Below, one piece after another: positions 24,036 to 33,362 of a DNA stretch of 39,428 nucleotides. Origin of the DNA: Aestuariirhabdus haliotis. GTDB lineage: Bacteria > Pseudomonadota > Gammaproteobacteria > Pseudomonadales > Aestuariirhabdaceae. The notes under the pieces were generated by a model. That model saw only the letters and a program-made list of their open reading frames with translations, was not told where the DNA came from and did not search any database. The DNA lies in the NCBI RefSeq assembly GCF_023509475.1, contig NZ_JAKSDZ010000028.1, positions 1-39,428 of the forward strand, read 5' to 3'. Both the position numbers and the translations under genes were made by a program. How positions within the stretch are numbered: position 1 is the stretch's first letter; every line of letters starts with the position of its first letter.

Positions 24036-24131
24036 GCCACTATCACCACGGCTGACTCAGCTCACCCGAAATTTTTACCGTTAAGAGACCTCTGCATCAT
24101 TCAGTTTTAGCGTTGCAAAAGTGATAGTGGC
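24036..24131. repeat. Long-range inverted repeat upstream of the chemoreceptor
   Basis: GCCACTATCAC (24036-24046) is the exact reverse complement of GTGATAGTGGC (24121-24131), with 74 bases between. It lies in the gap before the chemoreceptor gene. It could be a paired regulator site or an RNA stem. Confidence 0.5.
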
Positions 24132-24205
24132 TGAAAGGCTTTGACGTCATCGCATTATTCAGAGCTGTTCTATACTCACCTCATAACTGTTTTAAGGTGG
24201 GTTCT

Positions 24206-26125
24206 ATGAGTATTCGTAAAAAAATTCTACTAACTACGATTTGCGCCCTGCTGCTTTCACTATCGATGGTTATCCTGGTCGCCAACTCCCTGACGGGAGA
24301 TTCCATAAAAGAACGCCTGGATACCGTTGAAATTCCCGCCACCCTCAACTCCGTCGCCGAGGGCATCAATAATAATCTCGCGGTACCGATTACCGTGTCT
24401 CGCAACATAGCCAGCAACCCCACTCTTCAACAATTCATCAAACAAGAGGATGACAGCAAACAGTTTGCTGAACACAGAGATTACCTGGCTGCGTTGAAGC
24501 AGGAATACAATGCGATCGCGGCCTTTTATATCTCTATTGCCGGTGGTAATTACTACACCGACCAGGGATATTTTAAAACCCTGGACCCATCCAACTCTCG
24601 GGACAGCTGGTTTTATAACTTTGTCAAATCCGGCAAAACCTATGAACTTTCCCTTGATATAAATGAGAGCACCTCCGAAGCGACATTGTTTATTAACTAC
24701 CTGGTGAAGCCCGGCAATGAGGCGCTGGCAGTTGCAGGCATTGGGCTACCCATATCTGAAATTACGGAAATGATCCAACAATACAGCATCGGCGATTCGG
24801 GTTACGCCTATCTGGTCGATGCCAGAGGCAACATCAAACTGCACCGGGACCAGGCGCTGGCGGGCAAATCAATATCGGATAGCAAAAACCTGCAGATCGA
24901 CAAGCTCCTCGACCCAAAAGCGATCCAGATACAGCATATTAACAGCGATCAGGGCGAGGTGATCCTGGCCGCAAAATATTTACCCTTACTGGATTGGTAT
25001 GTGATCATCGAACTCCCCGCCAAGGAAATATATGGTGGTATCGGTCGAATTTCCGTGCTCTTGATAAGCGTCGGCGCAGTCATCGCTCTGGTTTTTATTG
25101 TGCTCACCGGATGGCTGATCAATACCCTGTTATCACCCCTTGAACAGGTAGCCGTAATGCTCGAGGACATAGCTACTGGCGGTGGCGATCTCACCAAACG
25201 TCTTGTCGTTGCTCACAACGACGAGGTAGGCCGCCTGTCAAAAGGATACAACCAATTCGTCGAATCGCTCGAGAAATTACTTCTTCAGGTGCGCGAGAGC
25301 AGCCTTGTCCTGTTTAATTTGGTCGAATCGGTGGATGGGCAGATGAATAAAATCCATGCCGATGTCGATCGACAACAGAGCCAAACCGATCAGGTTGCGA
25401 CCGCGATACAGGAAATGGGGCATACGGTACAGGAGATTGCGAAAAACGCAGGTGCCGCCGCCGAGAGCGCCAGCAAAGCCGATACGGATGTGAGCCAGGG
25501 TAACGAATCGGTCAATCAAACCATCACAAAAGTTAATGCGATGAGCGATCAGATTCAAAAATCATCTACTTCAGTTCAACAGCTTGCTGACAACACCGCC
25601 GCCATAGACACCGTACTTGAGGTCATCAGCGGCGTCTCTGAACAAACTAATTTACTGGCCCTAAATGCTGCCATCGAAGCCGCTCGCGCCGGTGAACAGG
25701 GGCGCGGATTTGCCGTGGTGGCCGACGAAGTTCGTTCGTTGGCCAAACGCAGCCAGGAATCTACGGAAGAGATACGTACCATTATCGACAAGTTGCAACA
25801 AAGCTCTCAGGAAACCGTTTCCTCGATGGAACAAGGTTTACAAATCAGCCAGGAAACGCAAACGGTTGCATCGAAGTCTGGCGAGCGTCTTACCGAGATT
25901 GCTCAGGCTATCGACGCCATGAATTCAATGAATACTCAAATAGCAACGGCCACAGAAGAACAGTCCAGTGTTGTGGAGGAAGTCACCTCCTTTATTACCG
26001 GTATAGCCGATATTGCCCTGGCCAATGCGGAACATTCCGGGCTTGCAAAACAGGATTGCGACAAGCTTCGCTCGCAGGCTGACAAACTGAGAGAATTAGT
26101 TTCCCAGTTTAATATCAGTAACTGA
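24206..26125 (+). CDS. Methyl-accepting chemotaxis protein, dCache type
   Basis: This is an inner-membrane chemoreceptor of 639 aa. TM1 is near residues 8-28. A periplasmic dCache-like sensor follows ([25 protein letters not shown]) to about 270. TM2 ([24 protein letters not shown]) is near 280-303, then a HAMP domain, then the cytoplasmic signalling coiled coil with hairpin tip [36 protein letters not shown] split around residue 490. It would bind CheW/CheA and steer swimming. The ATG at 24206 follows TAAGGTGG and is preferred over a GTG at 24197 inside that site. No CheR-docking pentapeptide is seen at the C-terminus (SQFNISN). Ligand unknown. Confidence 0.93.
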   Translation: MSIRKKILLTTICALLLSLSMVILVANSLTGDSIKERLDTVEIPATLNSVAEGINNNLAVPITVSRNIASNPTLQQFIKQEDDSKQFAEHRDYLAALKQEYNAIAAFYISIAGGNYYTDQGYFKTLDPSNSRDSWFYNFVKSGKTYELSLDINESTSEATLFINYLVKPGNEALAVAGIGLPISEITEMIQQYSIGDSGYAYLVDARGNIKLHRDQALAGKSISDSKNLQIDKLLDPKAIQIQHINSDQGEVILAAKYLPLLDWYVIIELPAKEIYGGIGRISVLLISVGAVIALVFIVLTGWLINTLLSPLEQVAVMLEDIATGGGDLTKRLVVAHNDEVGRLSKGYNQFVESLEKLLLQVRESSLVLFNLVESVDGQMNKIHADVDRQQSQTDQVATAIQEMGHTVQEIAKNAGAAAESASKADTDVSQGNESVNQTITKVNAMSDQIQKSSTSVQQLADNTAAIDTVLEVISGVSEQTNLLALNAAIEAARAGEQGRGFAVVADEVRSLAKRSQESTEEIRTIIDKLQQSSQETVSSMEQGLQISQETQTVASKSGERLTEIAQAIDAMNSMNTQIATATEEQSSVVEEVTSFITGIADIALANAEHSGLAKQDCDKLRSQADKLRELVSQFNISN

Positions 26126-26152
26126 CCGGATCGAACGGCCATCCAGAGGTCA

Positions 26153-26306
26153 GGGCAACTCTGATTCATTCGAATAATCTGCGGCTTGCAACGAATTCAA
26201 CTTCAGGGCGCGCCTTTGCAGTAAAATCGAGACCTTACTGCAAAGGCGTCATCAAGTGACTGAATTCACCCGAAAGCTCCGCAACAGACTATCTGTATGA
26301 ATCAGA
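26153..26306. repeat. MITE-like repeat, copy A
   Basis: About 129 bases (26153-26281) align with 39192-39322 at the right edge of the window. The centre holds a perfect 14-bp stem (26211-26224 with 26235-26248) and 10-nt loop. TCTGATTCAT (26160-26169) is matched by its reverse complement ATGAATCAGA (26297-26306), so the element has short terminal inverted repeats and is about 150 bases long. It has no coding capacity. It lies between the chemoreceptor stop and the convergent DUF2339 gene, where it may also end transcripts. Confidence 0.75.
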
Positions 26307-26344
26307 TTTCAGAGCCTCCTTAACCTGAGCGTACAGAAAAGATA

Positions 26345-29293
26345 TCAGGGGCTCACCGGATCCGCATCTGCCTCTTTCTTCGCTGGCTGCTCCGATTCTT
26401 TTTCCGGTATGGGAGAGAAGTACCCCATACCGACCAGCAAGCTGCCTACCACCAGGAAGGAGACAATGCGCTCGATGGTACCGCTGGCTCCCAGATCCAC
26501 CATCACCATCTTCACCAGCACGATGCCGACCAGTGCGCCCCCTATCTTCCAGGGAGTACGCCACCCCATCCGTGATGACGCCAACATTACCAGCGAGCCC
26601 AATATGGCCCAGAGGATCGACAGGGAGATCTGCACACGAATATCCTGCAATAAGTCATCCAGCTGATAGGGGATGTCGAAGCTATGGTGCAAGGCGCGCA
26701 GCAGGACGCTGTTGATCCAGATAAAGCCCAGCCCTGCCATGGCAGCCAACAAGCCATCGGGCATCACATCCCGGCGCCGAAGGTCGCTCAACAAGCGCAG
26801 TGCAAACCACCAATACAACAGCTGTAAAAATTCCAGCGGATTGATCAGCGGCGTATAGCGCATGGGCAAACTTTCACCGTTGTTGAGCAGACACATACCC
26901 AGGAACCAAAGCACCGCCAGCATACCCAGAACCGCGACTACATTCATACGCAACGACTCACCAAAGCGTTGCAAGGCCCCCACATTAAAGCGATAGATCA
27001 TCACCATCACGACCAGTGGAATAATGGCGATCATGCTGCCTTGCCAACCCTGCCCGATAGCAACCTCAGTGTTGCTCGCAAACTCGGCAAAGCGCCAATC
27101 CAGCTCTATCGATAACACTGCCACCAGGGTTAACAACCAGGCCAGATACAACAGCGCCATCGTTTCCTCTTTCAGGCTTCCGGCTTCGAGCTGATACAAA
27201 ATAAAATAGCTCAGAGCAAATGCCGCCAACCAGAACAGCGTATCGGGCACAAACAACGCATGGCCATTCAGCGCCACGCCAGCCACCGCCAACAAAGCCA
27301 AGGCGGGAATCAGTAGTGCCGCACCAAGTTCGGCGGGTCGCCACTGCCATCGACGCTGAATGCTGAGGAACATCCCCGCCCAGGCCGTAGCGCAAAAGAG
27401 CAGCAGATACCCCACCACCCGGTATTGGTCGAGATATTGCTCAATCTGCACACTGGCGCTGCCAAGCCACCACAACAGCCCCCAGACAAAAAACAGGGAA
27501 TGACATTGGGCTAGCCATGAATCAGGTACAGTTTGCCTCAGCTTGTATAGCAGCCAGGCACTCAACAGGCCGGCCAACGCGATCAAGACTCCTCCCATAA
27601 ACGCCGGATTCAGGAACGCGTTGTCACCAATATCCCGCGCACTGGTTGCGAGGAATAAAACTCCGGCACCCAACTGCAAGGCCGCCGCAAAGTATTGCGT
27701 GTACTGCCGCTGCTGCTTAATCGCCACCCACAAAATAGCAGCAGCTTCCAAGGTCCAGGTTGCCGTGGTCCAGAAACCATCTAACGCATAAGGCACCGCC
27801 AGGGTCAGAAATACCACCCCGATCGCCAGCATAGATTCCGCCAGCAAACGAAAACTGCTACCCGCCCGCCCCCAGAACAAAGCCGCAAGCGCCAGGTAAT
27901 AGGCACCAAAGGCAGCGGCGCTGATGGCAATACCATATTCCAGGGTATGCACCAGCGCAGCCTGAAAGCCAAAGGCCAACATGGGGGTGCCAAACACCAG
28001 CGTACCATCCACATAGCCCCGTAGCTTAAGCGGTTGCCGGAACGCGTAGAGCACGCCAATAATGCTGTACAACAGGAAGTACAGTATTAGGAACAGTTCG
28101 GTATTGAGTAACAGGTCATCATGGTAATTTCGGTGGAACCAGAGCCCGAACACCCCAAAGGTGAAGAACAGTCCGATCAGGTTCAGCGCTCGCCAGGTTT
28201 TATGCCAGGCAATGGCCAACACCACCAGGTCCAATGCCAGGTAATAGCTGAATAAACCAATATAGTTGCCGCTGTTGGAGGCGGTTAGCAGGGGCGCCAG
28301 AAAACCACCGACAATGCCGGCAATCGCCAAGGCCCGGGAGTCCTGTTTAATAGCCAGCAAAGCGGTTATCAGAGATAACAGCCCCATCAAAACAAAAGCC
28401 TGCCCGGACGATAACAGGGGTTGCAGCTGAAAGGCGGCAAATATTGTGATGTAACTGATACCAATGCCAGCGCCCTGCAACAATAAGGCATAAGCCGGTT
28501 TGCTCTGTCGCAACCGCCAGCCCAGCCCCAATAACCCCAAACCGCCCAAAGCAGCTCCCAGGAACCGAACTTCCATCGAGAGATTAGAGTTTTCGGCCGC
28601 GTACTTAAGCAGGAAAGCGACACCAAAAAATAACACCAGAATACCGATACGCACGAACAGATTGCCATCGGAAAAATAGTTCGTGATCAACCCCACCAGT
28701 TGGTCTGCCAGGGAGGGTTGCCCTGTTCCAGGGCGATGACGGGATGGCGTCTGGGCACGAGCTTTGACCGGTGCCGGCTTGATATGACGTCCACTCCAGG
28801 GGTCAACCTCAGTGTCAGCTTGCTCGACAGACTCTGCTGAAATAGGCTGACCGGTCATTGAAGGTTGAGAAGACGGATTGCTCTGAACAGGCACCGCACT
28901 CACCGGTGAATCCGCCATCGCCGGGGCAGCAACGGGTTCTGGCAAGGGCTCAGGGCGGGAAGCACCAGAAGGCGAGGCTTCTGTAAGACGAGCAGTTTCT
29001 GGAGACTCAGTATCCAGGTCTAGATCGAGCTCGATATCCAGCTCTATATCATTGAGGCTCTCATCTTGCTGAGCGGCGCTATTGATTGACTGGTTCGATG
29101 GCTCGAAAGCCTCCTGCGCCTCTCGCAAAGCATCACGCAGGCGCGCCACTTCTGATTCGACCGCTCGCATCTTTTGCGTGAAATGGTAATAAAAGCAACC
29201 AAGCCCCACCACCAGACCGAGCACCATGGCCGAACGAAATCCCTCTATCAGGTAAGCTGCCAAGACAACAGCAAGGGTCAATAAAACTGGCAT
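26345..29293 (-). CDS. DUF2339 multi-pass membrane protein
   Basis: This 982-aa protein has an N-terminal membrane helix, a short coiled coil (MRAVESEVARLRDALREAQ, about 42-60), an acidic and Pro/Ser/Gln-rich linker to about residue 195, and then more than twenty hydrophobic helices to the C-terminus. The organisation matches the DUF2339 (COG5373) family of predicted inner-membrane proteins of unknown function. FVRIGILVLFFGVAFLLKYAAEN is the typical start of the membrane core. AAAGGA lies six bases before the ATG. Its stop is 38 bases from the MITE-like repeat. Some relatives are discussed as cell-envelope proteins, but no role can be assigned here. Confidence 0.88.
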   Translation of the reverse strand: MPVLLTLAVVLAAYLIEGFRSAMVLGLVVGLGCFYYHFTQKMRAVESEVARLRDALREAQEAFEPSNQSINSAAQQDESLNDIELDIELDLDLDTESPETARLTEASPSGASRPEPLPEPVAAPAMADSPVSAVPVQSNPSSQPSMTGQPISAESVEQADTEVDPWSGRHIKPAPVKARAQTPSRHRPGTGQPSLADQLVGLITNYFSDGNLFVRIGILVLFFGVAFLLKYAAENSNLSMEVRFLGAALGGLGLLGLGWRLRQSKPAYALLLQGAGIGISYITIFAAFQLQPLLSSGQAFVLMGLLSLITALLAIKQDSRALAIAGIVGGFLAPLLTASNSGNYIGLFSYYLALDLVVLAIAWHKTWRALNLIGLFFTFGVFGLWFHRNYHDDLLLNTELFLILYFLLYSIIGVLYAFRQPLKLRGYVDGTLVFGTPMLAFGFQAALVHTLEYGIAISAAAFGAYYLALAALFWGRAGSSFRLLAESMLAIGVVFLTLAVPYALDGFWTTATWTLEAAAILWVAIKQQRQYTQYFAAALQLGAGVLFLATSARDIGDNAFLNPAFMGGVLIALAGLLSAWLLYKLRQTVPDSWLAQCHSLFFVWGLLWWLGSASVQIEQYLDQYRVVGYLLLFCATAWAGMFLSIQRRWQWRPAELGAALLIPALALLAVAGVALNGHALFVPDTLFWLAAFALSYFILYQLEAGSLKEETMALLYLAWLLTLVAVLSIELDWRFAEFASNTEVAIGQGWQGSMIAIIPLVVMVMIYRFNVGALQRFGESLRMNVVAVLGMLAVLWFLGMCLLNNGESLPMRYTPLINPLEFLQLLYWWFALRLLSDLRRRDVMPDGLLAAMAGLGFIWINSVLLRALHHSFDIPYQLDDLLQDIRVQISLSILWAILGSLVMLASSRMGWRTPWKIGGALVGIVLVKMVMVDLGASGTIERIVSFLVVGSLLVGMGYFSPIPEKESEQPAKKEADADPVSP

Positions 29294-29525
29294 AATAATC
29301 CTTTATCTAACGGCATAACCCTTAACAACACGAGGGCGAGATGTCTCGATGATACCGAAGATGTGACTTCAAGCCAGCATCAGCCCTTGAGAAGAGCTAT
29401 TAGACCAGTGAATGGCGGCGACTGTATAGGACGGGTTAGCGTTTTTGGCAAAACCAACGCTGTTAACAAATGGCACGAGTGCATGAAGAGTTGAAATGCT
29501 CGCCCGATAGAAAACAATCCAATTG

Positions 29526-29954
29526 TTATGCTTTTCGATTTCTATAGCTAATCTTGATGAGCGAATAACAACCGCCCAGAGCCAAAATAATCACACCTAA
29601 GCCTACGATTGCCAAAGGCTCATATTTTTCCAGATCAAGCAAAATTACTTTTCTCGAAACAGCGATCACGGCAACCAGCAAAACCACTTCAGCATGTATA
29701 ACATTATCCTTAAAATACATCTCAACGGTTTCTATTAACTCAAAACCGATCAGAATAATAAAAAAGAAGCTGAATATTTTGAACAACTCATCTATTTCAA
29801 GAAACAGCACATCATCGGTAGGATCAAACAGGTCCTGATAAAGCAGTATTCCAAGCTCAATAATTGATATTACGACAATGAGCATCATTAGAATCAGAAC
29901 AATGAAAGACATCCATTTTTTAACGACATGAACGACCGAAATTGCTTTTTTCAT
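29526..29954 (-). CDS. PsiE-like membrane protein
   Basis: This 142-aa protein has four hydrophobic helices: near 14-35, FKIFSFFFIILIGFELIETVEMY, VVLLVAVIAVSRKVILL and LAIVGLGVIILALGGCYSLI. The order and the segment GFELIETVEMYFKDNVIHAEVVLLVAVIAVSRKVI match the phosphate-starvation-inducible PsiE family. The family role is unknown. The ATG at 29954 is chosen over a GTG at 29966; neither has a strong ribosome binding site. It is more AT-rich than the DUF2339 gene next to it. No Pho box was recognised upstream, so phosphate control is not supported here. Confidence 0.75.
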   Translation of the reverse strand: MKKAISVVHVVKKWMSFIVLILMMLIVVISIIELGILLYQDLFDPTDDVLFLEIDELFKIFSFFFIILIGFELIETVEMYFKDNVIHAEVVLLVAVIAVSRKVILLDLEKYEPLAIVGLGVIILALGGCYSLIKISYRNRKA

Positions 29955-30283
29955 ATCTTGATCCACCCGATAGAACCTCTATGGACGTATGTCACAAAGT
30001 ACTGTATTCAGCAGAAAACACCCTATCGAATATTGGGATGCAGCGCAAACCAGGGTCTCACGCTAACACTCAACAAAAAAGGCATCTGATTTAAGTAGCA
30101 CGTATTGAAACTATTAGAATTTAGTATAGCCATGTTTGTCACTAACAGGACAGCATGAACAAACACAGACTTTGTCACTTTCTTATGCTATCCGAATTGC
30201 CAGCCCCGCCCACCTTAAAATCCAATGAAAAAAGACCGGCCTGCACCCAGAAGTTCACCTGCTAGCTGAAATCGAAGGACTAC
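29955..30283. other. Intergenic, no gene seen
   Basis: This 329-base AT-rich gap lies between the PsiE-like and MarC genes, both on the minus strand. A 7-bp inverted repeat, TGTTTGT (30133-30139) and ACAAACA (30159-30165), is the only structure noticed. The PsiE-like promoter should be here. Confidence 0.4.
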
Positions 30284-30892
30284 TTATAGGCCAAAATAAG
30301 ATTTCAAGCCCTCAAGCGTATTGGCGGTTGCCACAGACGCAAGAATCAACCCCATTACTCGGCTAATAGCACTGGCGCCACTATTGCCAATAAAGCGCTG
30401 TATCAAGCCAGCTCCCAACATCAGAAACAGTGCCACCACTAATACCGAAAGCAAAACGATCACGACCTGGAATTGCTCCACTATGGTGTACTTTGAATTC
30501 TCGGTCAGTAAAACCGCGGCTAACATCGCACCAGGGCTGGCAAGCGAAGGAACGGCTAATGGAAAAATAGCGGTTTCTTTTAAGTTCTTTACCAGTTTTA
30601 TCTCCTGTTCCGGTTTGCTTTCACCGAACAGCATTGTGAGGGCAAACAAAAACAACACAATACCACCCGCAATCTGAAAGGCGGACAGCGGTATCTTCAT
30701 GGCAGTCAAAATAAGCTCTCCGGCAACCACAAAGAATACCAGGATCCCTGCAGCGGCCAACGCGGCAATTAATGCAATTTTCTTCTTGGAGCTTTGATCG
30801 TGATGAGCTGTGAGCGCAATAAAAACAGGGATTGTTCCGATAGGGTCTATCACCGCAAAGAAGACGATAAAGGTTGACAGGTAATCGATCAT
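30284..30892 (-). CDS. MarC-family integral membrane protein
   Basis: This 202-aa protein has six predicted membrane helices and the MarC/UPF0056 pattern: an N-terminal FFAVIDPIGTIPVFIALT, a central LSAFQIAGGIVLFLFALTML, then FPLAVPSLASPGAML and a C-terminal ISRVMGLILASVATANTLEGLKSYF. The family's transport role is unsettled; an early link of E. coli MarC to multiple antibiotic resistance was not upheld. AAGAGA lies about eight bases before the ATG. It stands alone between small unknown genes. Confidence 0.9.
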   Translation of the reverse strand: MIDYLSTFIVFFAVIDPIGTIPVFIALTAHHDQSSKKKIALIAALAAAGILVFFVVAGELILTAMKIPLSAFQIAGGIVLFLFALTMLFGESKPEQEIKLVKNLKETAIFPLAVPSLASPGAMLAAVLLTENSKYTIVEQFQVVIVLLSVLVVALFLMLGAGLIQRFIGNSGASAISRVMGLILASVATANTLEGLKSYFGL

Positions 30893-30970
30893 GGTGATTT
30901 CTCTTTATCACAACAACAGGGATAAACAATAGTTTAATCGATTCAATATCCTACAACATTTCAGAAAACC

Positions 30971-31216
30971 TTAACCAATAATTATATAACGAACAATCCC
31001 GTAGACATAAAGAAGCGAGAACATAATATTAATATACTTAAGCTGTCGTTCCGTATGAAGCCAGGCGCAATACACCCAGATCAAACAAAACGGCAAGCTT
31101 ACAAACATGGAGAACGGATACCAGTCTTGCACTATGGATATAGTACTGATAACCCCTAACACAAGCGCAACCCACTTGAGTTCTTGCTCGTAATCAGAAA
31201 GACATTTTTCAGCCAT
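30971..31216 (-). CDS. Small membrane protein, unknown
   Basis: This 81-aa protein has an amphipathic N-terminus (MAEKCLSDYEQELKW) and about three hydrophobic segments (VALVLGVISTISIV, FSMFVSLPFCLIWVYCAWL, INIMFSLLYVYGIVRYIII). I do not recognise the family. The ATG at 31216 is chosen because GGAG lies five bases upstream; a farther start at 31240 lacks this. It is AT-rich and may be an accessory gene. Confidence 0.6.
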   Translation of the reverse strand: MAEKCLSDYEQELKWVALVLGVISTISIVQDWYPFSMFVSLPFCLIWVYCAWLHTERQLKYINIMFSLLYVYGIVRYIIIG

Positions 31217-31418
31217 TAGGCTCCATCCCTCAATTAGCATTGCGTATAAAAAATCTCGATCATGACATTTCTAATAAATAGCTTTCCATCTAGAGTCTAA
31301 TGACTGATGAATAGCTCCATGCAGTAAAACCCCAGGGTCTCCCGCATAAAACCGGAGATTTAACAACGCACAACACTGCGCGACAGCGTTAATAGCGGTC
31401 GTCAATTATAACCAAGCT

Positions 31419-31745
31419 CTAATTTATTGATTTGATAATCTTGTTGCGAATAATTTCAACGGAATCCCTATTATTCCCTGCAACAGATACAATAAGTTTA
31501 CTCGCACTGTGAGATATGGCTATACACTTAACCACAACCCTATTTGATTTCACATTACCGTAGATGCCGTACTGATTTTCTACTTGATTTTCAAGAGATA
31601 ATGACTGAAGAACATATGAGCTTTGAATTTCACAGGCTTCTTTCGATTTATTTAAATCTTTGATCCATGACCATAACTCCGGCGGTTTTTCACTAGACCA
31701 GGAAAATGATGACCCCAAAACAAATACCATTGCTACCCATTTCAT
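31419..31745 (-). CDS. Small secreted protein, unknown
   Basis: This 108-aa protein has a short signal peptide (MKWVAMVFVLGSSFSWS) followed by a soluble domain with a Trp-rich start (PPELWSWIKDLNKSKEAC) and two cysteines (CEIQ and VKCIA) that could form a disulphide bond. The C-terminus is basic (RNKIIKSIN). AAGGAG eight bases before the ATG gives good support for translation. I do not recognise the family. Predicted periplasmic. Confidence 0.65.
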   Translation of the reverse strand: MKWVAMVFVLGSSFSWSSEKPPELWSWIKDLNKSKEACEIQSSYVLQSLSLENQVENQYGIYGNVKSNRVVVKCIAISHSASKLIVSVAGNNRDSVEIIRNKIIKSIN

Positions 31746-31872
31746 TCTTATCTCTCCTTAATACTATCGCTCACAACATAGGACAATCTGTAACCTAGTA
31801 GATGCTTTATCCCGCTGGTGATTCTTGACAGGGTTAGTTACCAACGAGGGTATACCTGTCGCCCCGCAGACG

Positions 31873-31907
31873 ACTGTATTTCTTTATACAGGATAAAGAA
31901 ATACAGT
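31873..31907. other. Long perfect hairpin in a gene-free gap
   Basis: A perfect 15-bp stem (31873-31887 with 31893-31907) has a 5-nt loop, ACAGG. It lies in the 323-base gap between two minus-strand genes at 31745 and 32069. It is AT-rich and has no T-run, so it may be a terminator for the gene at 32069, an mRNA 3' structure, or a mobile-repeat remnant. Nothing else is seen in the gap. Confidence 0.55.
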
Positions 31908-32068
31908 AAGGCAACTCTCAACTATTGATGGTCTTCGCTGCATTAGAACATCCTCGTTCGTTAAAGCATGCCCACTGGATCTTCCTACTGGTTCACTGCG
32001 CAGAATTGATACCTAAACCCTCAGCTAAAACAGAATACTCCCCTCTAAACCGACAAACACTTCCGCCC

Positions 32069-32398
32069 CTAATGCCCCAAATACCGATCAATCAGGTGCG
32101 ACAGCAACTCATTTAACTGGTCTTCCAGCTCTTCCAGGTTCTCCTGAAAATGCGCCAAATAGCGGCTGGCCTGATCATGGCTCAGGCTTTTATCCGCAAT
32201 ACGATATTCGTTTTCTGGCAAGGATTTATCCCGGCGTGGAACAATCGAAAAGCGGATAAAATCAGGGCTGATCTGCTCGAACTCTTGCTGGGCCACCACA
32301 CAAAACTCGTCGATATGGCTTTCACCTTCGGGGCCAAGACAGCCGGGTTCCACTCGGAACAACAGGGTCAGTTTTTTATTTTGAGGCACTGAGTCCAT
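32069..32398 (-). CDS. Conserved-looking small protein, unknown
   Basis: This 109-aa soluble acidic protein starts with a beta-like segment (KKLTLLFRVEPGCLGPEGESHIDEFC). A middle part reads ISPDFIRFSIVPRRDKSLPENEYRIADKSLS, and the C-terminal helix is rich in Leu and Glu (FQENLEELEDQLNELLSHLIDRYLGH). AAGGGAG four to five bases before the ATG supports the start. Two cysteines lie near the N-terminus. I cannot name the family. Confidence 0.7.
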   Translation of the reverse strand: MDSVPQNKKLTLLFRVEPGCLGPEGESHIDEFCVVAQQEFEQISPDFIRFSIVPRRDKSLPENEYRIADKSLSHDQASRYLAHFQENLEELEDQLNELLSHLIDRYLGH

Positions 32399-32532
32399 GA
32401 CACTCCCTTAACCTTCACTACAGCGTAACAATAGATAGAGATATCGAATAAAGATAAAGCATCGCGTTTTAAGTGGTCTGTTCATTCAACCGACAAAACA
32501 GCTCACGGCCAAACCACCTGTAAGTGTAGCGG

Positions 32533-32769
32533 TTATTGTTGCTTGGAGATCCATATTGCCAGCTTATGGCGCATGGATTGTATGGAAACCTGGTCTTCGG
32601 GAAGGGGTTGGATCAGCTTGTCGTGAACCAGCAGACGGTAGATGTACTCGACTTTGACACTGGCCGAGTCGGTCGCTTCGAACATAGCGGCGCCACGTGC
32701 TTCGGCGTATTTGATGCCGACAATGATGGCTCGCTTGACCAGTTCGGTTTCATTCTTCAGTTTCTTCAT
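32533..32769 (-). CDS. Small protein, possibly DUF5062 family
   Basis: This 78-aa protein is mostly helical: MKKLKNETELVKRAIIVGIKY, then VKVEYIYRLLVHDKLIQPLP and a C-terminal MRHKLAIWISKQQ. The pattern recalls the DUF5062 family of small gammaproteobacterial proteins, but this is from memory and tentative. The ATG at 32769 is chosen because GGAGG lies six bases upstream. The frame continues to 32802 without support. No membrane segment or signal is present. Confidence 0.65.
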   Translation of the reverse strand: MKKLKNETELVKRAIIVGIKYAEARGAAMFEATDSASVKVEYIYRLLVHDKLIQPLPEDQVSIQSMRHKLAIWISKQQ

Positions 32770-32899
32770 ATCCCCTCCCGTCGGCAGCAGCAAACGGCTC
32801 AATAGGTCAGCCGGCTCGAATTACAGAGTAGCACTAAAACAGGGCGGGAAAACACTGCAGCGGGTGCCGGTGTTACCGGCACCCCATCACCGGAAGGAA

Positions 32900-33235
32900 T
32901 TACCCGTAATGGGCATCCGTCAGCTCGGCTACAGTTGCATCGGAGATGCTGGATTGCGCCGACAGCCATTGCTCAACGGCTTTACGATCTTCTTCTGTGG
33001 TCGACTGGTAACGCTCGCTGGAGACTACATAACCTTCGAAGCTCTCCTCGCTACCACCGCCAATCACCAACAGATCGCGCTGAGCCATCAGGTCCGCCAG
33101 GCCATCAAACAGGTCGTCAAATTCGGACTCCTCCTTGAGGTTAATGCGGCAGGTAAATTCAAAGCCCATCACGGCAAATTCACCCAGATACAATTTCTTG
33201 CGCAGACGCTTACTTCTCTTTTTGTCGTTTTGCAT
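32900..33235 (-). CDS. yggL: YggL family protein (50S-associated)
   Basis: This 111-aa protein matches the YggL (DUF469) family. It has a basic N-terminus KKRSKRLRKKLYLGEF, then FAVMGFEFTCRI, an acidic helix EFDDLFDGLADLMAQRDLLVIGGGSEESFEGYV, and a C-terminus with DRKAVEQWLSAQ. E. coli YggL binds the 50S ribosomal subunit; a role in late assembly or translation is inferred from the family. Compared with E. coli the acidic loop is reworded but the length is standard. The ribosome binding site is weak. Confidence 0.85.
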   Translation of the reverse strand: MQNDKKRSKRLRKKLYLGEFAVMGFEFTCRINLKEESEFDDLFDGLADLMAQRDLLVIGGGSEESFEGYVVSSERYQSTTEEDRKAVEQWLSAQSSISDATVAELTDAHYG

Positions 33236-33362
33236 AGTCGACCCATACCTTTATTACAGTGAGCGGCACTTGGCACCGCATGATTGCTGCCACTGCTTGG
33301 AAACCACAGTGGCGTGAATAATCTACAGCCTGGTTATTAAATAGCGGTTAAACCGCCCGAAC

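Noticed and set aside
24047-24205. Cyclic-di-GMP riboswitch or sigma-28 promoter before the chemoreceptor
   Set aside because: The conserved GEMM core and the TAAA-N15-GCCGATAA pattern are both absent; TTGACG and TATACT are 24 bases apart, too far for sigma-70.
31925-32116. 63-aa plus-strand ORF overlapping the end of the gene at 32069
   Set aside because: No ribosome binding site and no recognisable domain; it runs antisense into a better supported gene.
32642-33262. 206-aa plus-strand ORF across two small genes
   Set aside because: The minus strand carries YggL and another small gene with good ribosome binding site; the long plus-strand ORF has no recognisable domain and crosses their intergenic gap.
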